Source: an uncultured bacterium (lineage in GTDB: Bacteria; Cyanobacteriota; Vampirovibrionia; Gastranaerophilales; Gastranaerophilaceae). From it: DNA of 64,000 nucleotides. Position 1 is the stretch's first letter. Each line of letters opens with the position of its first letter. Position numbers and translations under genes: made by a program. Below are positions 60,645-64,000 of this stretch, piece after piece. Where the stretch lies: positions 434,001 to 498,000 of the forward strand of contig CASFYV010000021.1 in assembly GCA_949298985.1 (NCBI GenBank), in the 5' to 3' direction. Under the pieces are notes generated by a model, which did no database searches, was not told the origin of the DNA, and saw only the letters and a program-made list of their open reading frames with translations.

Positions 60645-60658
60645 GAAAAGAGGGAAAT

Positions 60659-61717
60659 ATGTATTACCAAGGCTTAATTAATAGATATCGTAAATATTTA
60701 CCAGTAACAGAGTCAACACCTATAGTTACTTTAAACGAAGGAAATACTCCTTTAATAAAAGCTGATAACTTAGCTAAGAAAATTGGTCTTGAAGCTAATA
60801 TTTATTTAAAATTTGAAGGATGCAATCCAACAGGAAGCTTTAAAGATCGTGGAATGACAATGGCTGTTACCAAAGCAAAAGAAGCAGGAGCAAACGCTAT
60901 TATATGTGCTTCAACAGGTAATACTTCAGCTTCAGCTGCTGCATATGGTGCAAAAGCAGGAATCAAAACATTTGTATTAATCCCTGACGGATATATTGCT
61001 TTAGGGAAATTATCTCAAGCAATGATGTATGGTGCAGAAATTATTGCTATTCAAGGAAATTTTGACCAAGCACTTGATTGTGTAAGAGAGATTTCTGCAA
61101 CACATCCTATTACTTTAGTAAATTCAGTTAACCCATATAGAATAGAAGGACAAAAAACAGGTGCATTTGAAATATGTGATGCATTAGGTAAAGCTCCTGA
61201 ATATCATTTTATACCTGTAGGAAATGCAGGAAACATAACTGCATATTGGAAAGGTTATAAAGAATATCATTCAGAAGGAATTATTAAAGCATTACCAAAA
61301 ATGATGGGCTACGAAGCAGAAGGTTCTGCAGCAATAGTTAAAGGTGAAAGAATATTAAAACCTGAAACTATAGCAACCGCAATAAGAATCGGAAACCCTG
61401 CAAGTTGGAAACAAGCAGAAGCAGCTAGAGATGAAAGCTGCGGAAAAATCGGTTGTGTTTGTGATGAAAAAATTGTAGAAGCGTATAAAATGTTAGCGTC
61501 TACAGAAGGTATTTTATGTGAACCTGCTAGTGCAGCATCTGTTGCAGGTCTAATTCAAGCACATTCTCAAGGTCTTGTTAAAGAAGGTTCTGATATCGTT
61601 TGTATTTTAACAGGAAACGGTTTAAAAGACCCTGATAATGCGATTAAATATTCAAATTCTGATGTTAAAAAGACATCTTCTGAAATAAAAGACGTATTAA
61701 AAGCAATGGGAATGTAA
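60659..61717 (+). CDS. thrC: threonine synthase
   Basis: PLP enzyme converting O-phosphohomoserine to threonine. The 352-residue short form has [17 protein letters not shown], the lysine K62 in [46 protein letters not shown] and [10 protein letters not shown]. The ATG at 60659 has GAGGG just upstream; the frame is open further left over hom but that region is not homologous. It lies between hom and proB in one direction. Confidence 0.96.
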   Translation: MYYQGLINRYRKYLPVTESTPIVTLNEGNTPLIKADNLAKKIGLEANIYLKFEGCNPTGSFKDRGMTMAVTKAKEAGANAIICASTGNTSASAAAYGAKAGIKTFVLIPDGYIALGKLSQAMMYGAEIIAIQGNFDQALDCVREISATHPITLVNSVNPYRIEGQKTGAFEICDALGKAPEYHFIPVGNAGNITAYWKGYKEYHSEGIIKALPKMMGYEAEGSAAIVKGERILKPETIATAIRIGNPASWKQAEAARDESCGKIGCVCDEKIVEAYKMLASTEGILCEPASAASVAGLIQAHSQGLVKEGSDIVCILTGNGLKDPDNAIKYSNSDVKKTSSEIKDVLKAMGM

Positions 61718-61720
61718 TTT

Positions 61721-62866
61721 ATGCAAAGAGAAGAATTTGTTAATACTAAGAGAATTGTAATAAAACTCGGAACAAATGTTTTAAGAAACGAAGACGGAGA
61801 AGTTGCAATTTCTAGGATTTATTCTTTCATTGAAGATATGTCAAAACTTGTTAAACAAGGAAAAGAAGTTATCCTTGTAACAAGTGGAGCAGTCGGATTA
61901 GGAAAGAAAAAATTAAATCTTGATTCCACAGCAGAAGACGGAGTAAAACAAGCTTGTGCTGCAATTGGTCAAAGCCGTTTAATGTCTTTTTATGAAAACG
62001 GGTTCGGGATTTACGATATTCCAATCGCTCAAATTCTCTTAACAGAAGACGATTTTTCTCTTAGACACAGATATTTAAGTCTTAGAACAACTTTAAACAA
62101 AATACTCGAATTTGGTGTTGTTCCAATCATTAACCAAAATGATACGGTTTCAACAATTAAAATGAATGCTGTTTTATCAGGCATGAAAACTTGTTTTTCT
62201 GATAATGATAAATTATCAGCTCTTGTAGCAAGTGAATTGGATGCTGATTTATTAATACTTCTTTCTGATATAAACGGACTTTATACTGCTAATCCGAAAG
62301 AAGATCCAAATGCTGAATTAATTAAGGAGGTAAATGGAGTTACTGATGATATTATGGCATTAGGTACTGACGCTTCAGAAGGTGGTCGTGGCGGTATGAG
62401 AACAAAACTTGAAGCTGCTAAATTAGTTACACGATTTGGCGGTAAAGTTCTCATTGCTAACGGAAAAATACCTTATGTAATCAGTAAAATCTTTGATAAA
62501 GAAGATATTGGAACAATGTTCTTACCTACAAGTGAAAATCTTTCTGATAAAAAACGTTGGATTGGTTATGCAACAAATATCAGGGGACAATTAATCGTTA
62601 ATCAAGGAGCTAAAAAAGCTATTTTAGAACAATATTCAAGTCTTTTACCGATTGGAATTTTAAATGTAATAAATGATTTCAAACAAGGAGAAGTTGTTTC
62701 TATTTGTGACGAAAATAATGTAGAAATTGCTAGAGGAATGGTAAACTATAGTTCTGAAGAATGCAGAAAAATAGTTGGAGCTCATTCTGATAACATTGAA
62801 GCGATTTTAGGTTATAAAAATTATGATGCAGTAATAACAAGAGATAATATTACCGGTTTATTATAA
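61721..62866 (+). CDS. proB: glutamate 5-kinase with PUA domain
   Basis: First enzyme of proline synthesis. The 381-residue protein has the amino acid kinase domain (RIVIKLGTNVLRNEDGEVAI, EVILVTSGAVGLGKKKL, PIINQNDTVS, ALVASELDADLLILLSDINGLYT, GTDASEGGRGGMRTKLEAAKLV) and a C-terminal PUA domain (about 285-375, GQLIVNQGAKKAIL). It starts 3 bases after thrC. proA is not in the window. The order hom-thrC-proB-pxpA links aspartate- and glutamate-family amino acid genes. Confidence 0.96.
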   Translation: MQREEFVNTKRIVIKLGTNVLRNEDGEVAISRIYSFIEDMSKLVKQGKEVILVTSGAVGLGKKKLNLDSTAEDGVKQACAAIGQSRLMSFYENGFGIYDIPIAQILLTEDDFSLRHRYLSLRTTLNKILEFGVVPIINQNDTVSTIKMNAVLSGMKTCFSDNDKLSALVASELDADLLILLSDINGLYTANPKEDPNAELIKEVNGVTDDIMALGTDASEGGRGGMRTKLEAAKLVTRFGGKVLIANGKIPYVISKIFDKEDIGTMFLPTSENLSDKKRWIGYATNIRGQLIVNQGAKKAILEQYSSLLPIGILNVINDFKQGEVVSICDENNVEIARGMVNYSSEECRKIVGAHSDNIEAILGYKNYDAVITRDNITGLL

Positions 62867-62902
62867 TTTTTTTAGATGTATAATTTATAGGGGAATTTGA
62901 AT

Positions 62903-63697
62903 ATGCAGGATACAATAGAGAGAAAATCAATAAAAAATATCGATTTTAACTGCGATTTGGCTCAAGCTTACGGGATATATAAAAATAGTCAAGAATATCA
63001 ACTTTTAGATTATGTAAGTTCTGTAAATATATCTTGCGGATTTCACGCAGGAGATCCGATGAGCATTAAAGAAGCAATGCTTAAAGCTAAAGAAAAAAAT
63101 GTCGCAATTGGTGCTCATATTGGTTTTAACGATATTCAAGGTTTCGGATATCGCCCTGTTGAATTAAAAGATGAAGAATTAGAAGCTCTCGTTATCTATC
63201 AAGTTGGTGCAATAATTTCTTTTGCAAAAGCTTTTGGACTTAGCATAGAACATGTTAGACCACACGGTGCTATGTATAAAATGGCAGGTGAAGATTTTAC
63301 TTTCTCTACTGTGATTGCAAAAGCTATAAAAAAATGCTCTGATTGGCTGGTTTATTATGCTCCAGCTGGTGACATTACTCAAAAAGTTGGAGATTACGTT
63401 AATATTCAAGTTGCTCAAGAAATCAATTTAGAAAAAACATATAGAGAAGATTTATCTATTGATTATTCAATTCCAGATAATACAAATAATTATGAAATGA
63501 TTAAAAGACTTCAACATTTATTACATACTTCACAAATTAGAAATAATTTAGGCGGAATAAACTTTGTTGAAGTTGATACAATACATTTTTCTAATAAATA
63601 CAAAAATTCTTTAGAATTAATACAACAAGCAAGGAATTTAATAACTCCTGCTCCAGTAAATTATATTAATGCAAAAGCTTCCGGATGGGTGGATTAG
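62903..63697 (+). CDS. pxpA: 5-oxoprolinase subunit PxpA (LamB/YcsF family)
   Basis: 264 residues of the LamB/YcsF family. NIDFNCDLAQAYGIYK, SVNISCGFHAGDPMSI, GAHIGFNDIQGFGYRPV and HVRPHGAMYKMAGED carry the family's conserved D, H and R residues. PxpA works with PxpB and PxpC to open 5-oxoproline to glutamate at ATP cost; pxpB and pxpC are not seen here. The ATG at 62903 follows GGGGAATTTG; an in-frame TTG at 62897 is weaker. Its place after proB suits glutamate recycling. Confidence 0.93.
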   Translation: MQDTIERKSIKNIDFNCDLAQAYGIYKNSQEYQLLDYVSSVNISCGFHAGDPMSIKEAMLKAKEKNVAIGAHIGFNDIQGFGYRPVELKDEELEALVIYQVGAIISFAKAFGLSIEHVRPHGAMYKMAGEDFTFSTVIAKAIKKCSDWLVYYAPAGDITQKVGDYVNIQVAQEINLEKTYREDLSIDYSIPDNTNNYEMIKRLQHLLHTSQIRNNLGGINFVEVDTIHFSNKYKNSLELIQQARNLITPAPVNYINAKASGWVD

Positions 63698-63700
63698 ATT

Positions 63701-64000
63701 ATGTTTTTCAAATTAAAAAATAATGTAAAAGTTACAAAAGATATGGGTTGGTTAATTCCAGGATTAGAAGTAAAACGTTGGTTTCTTTTAATTTTTATCG
63801 GCTCAATTATGATAGTATTAGGTTTTATGGTTCTTGCAAATGTAAGACCAATATACTTAACATTAGAATTAATAAGAAAAGCTGCATTAATCTTACCATC
63901 AAATTTCTTAGCAGCATTATTTATTTTAATCGGTTCAATAATATTCTTCAAAGGTTGGCAAAAAACAACTTTATCAATTATGGATATGGATTCTAAAAAA
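63701..64000 (+). CDS. YvcK/CofD-like protein, membrane-anchored start (cut by window edge)
   Basis: One hundred codons run open from the ATG at 63701 to the window end. The visible start, MGWLIPGLEVKRWFLLIFIG through LGFMVLANVR, then LILPSNFLAALFILIGSIIFFKGWQ, shows a W-x-x-PG-x-x-VKRW motif and two membrane segments. That is how gluconeogenesis-factor YvcK proteins (UDP-sugar-binding CofD family) begin in Cyanobacteria and several Gram-positives with membrane-anchored forms; the CofD catalytic domain would follow beyond the window. It starts 3 bases after the pxpA stop. The assignment rests on the N-terminus only. Confidence 0.6.
   Translation, partial: MFFKLKNNVKVTKDMGWLIPGLEVKRWFLLIFIGSIMIVLGFMVLANVRPIYLTLELIRKAALILPSNFLAALFILIGSIIFFKGWQKTTLSIMDMDSKK

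Noticed and set aside
63694..63951. Minus-strand frame over the YvcK start
   Set aside because: The plus-strand frame shows a recognisable N-terminus and coding bias; the antisense frame does not.

Overview
The window is AT-rich (clearly below 40% GC by eye), densely coded with the standard bacterial code, and carries 66 protein genes or gene fragments plus one tRNA. It looks like a gut-type non-photosynthetic relative of Cyanobacteria (Melainabacteria / Gastranaerophilales). This is an inference. It rests on an ATP synthase beta-epsilon pair standing apart from the other ATP synthase genes, a long NusB, a GCS2-type glutamate-cysteine ligase, a membrane-anchored YvcK-like protein at the right edge, heptamer repeats between genes, and a recurrent N-terminal NFKG/NFKS motif on proteins of unknown function. 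Database searches would have to confirm it.

Layout. 1-6300: the end of pgk, a metallopeptidase-like protein, three small unknown proteins, small HTH genes, then nusB-ftsY, all separated by repeat-rich spacers. 7000-10500: deoB, a ferredoxin with three 101-bp tandem repeats in its leader, tRNA-Gly, an unknown protein and a PPP-type phosphatase. 10500-18900: an AsmA-like protein, a pseudopilin, ispE, two PlsC acyltransferases and a RelA/SpoT-fold protein. 18900-24300: the long rsh (ppGpp) gene, facing the RelA/SpoT-fold protein tail to tail, then a MarR-controlled divergent TolC/HlyD efflux locus. 24400-25700: a duplicated HTH/HAD module with paired operators. 26100-31500: gshA-like, atpD, atpC, a secreted protein and an FkbH-like protein in one direction. 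31600-38800: rsmA, bioD-bioA, uppP-deoC-priA. 38800-45200: a sigma-70 factor, a complete MacAB-TolC-like set and a secreted protein. 45200-54700: an HD phosphohydrolase, SulP transporter, second metallopeptidase-like protein, nanE-ROK kinase, UbiA, DegT aminotransferase and GGDEF protein. 54900-64000: DUF374 acyltransferase, nitrilase, dacB and xer in overlapping order, then hom-thrC-proB-pxpA and the start of yvcK.

Regulatory style. Many genes are preceded by an extended -10 box (TATGnTATAAT or close) with no clear -35. In seven of them this box ends only 6-8 nt before the ATG and no Shine-Dalgarno fits, so those mRNAs are probably leaderless. Several intrinsic terminators are clear. Long spacers are filled with a mosaic of dispersed modules: TAGTGAN heptamers, a GGTGCAA hairpin, a GTTGGGTTTCAYCCAAC hairpin and CCCTCC...GGAGGG hairpins.

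The best candidates for undescribed biology are the duplicated HTH/HAD module whose operators diverged while their spacing stayed identical, the 101-bp repeat leader of the ferredoxin gene, the small RelA/SpoT-fold protein opposite rsh, and the NFKG/NFKS-headed protein set.
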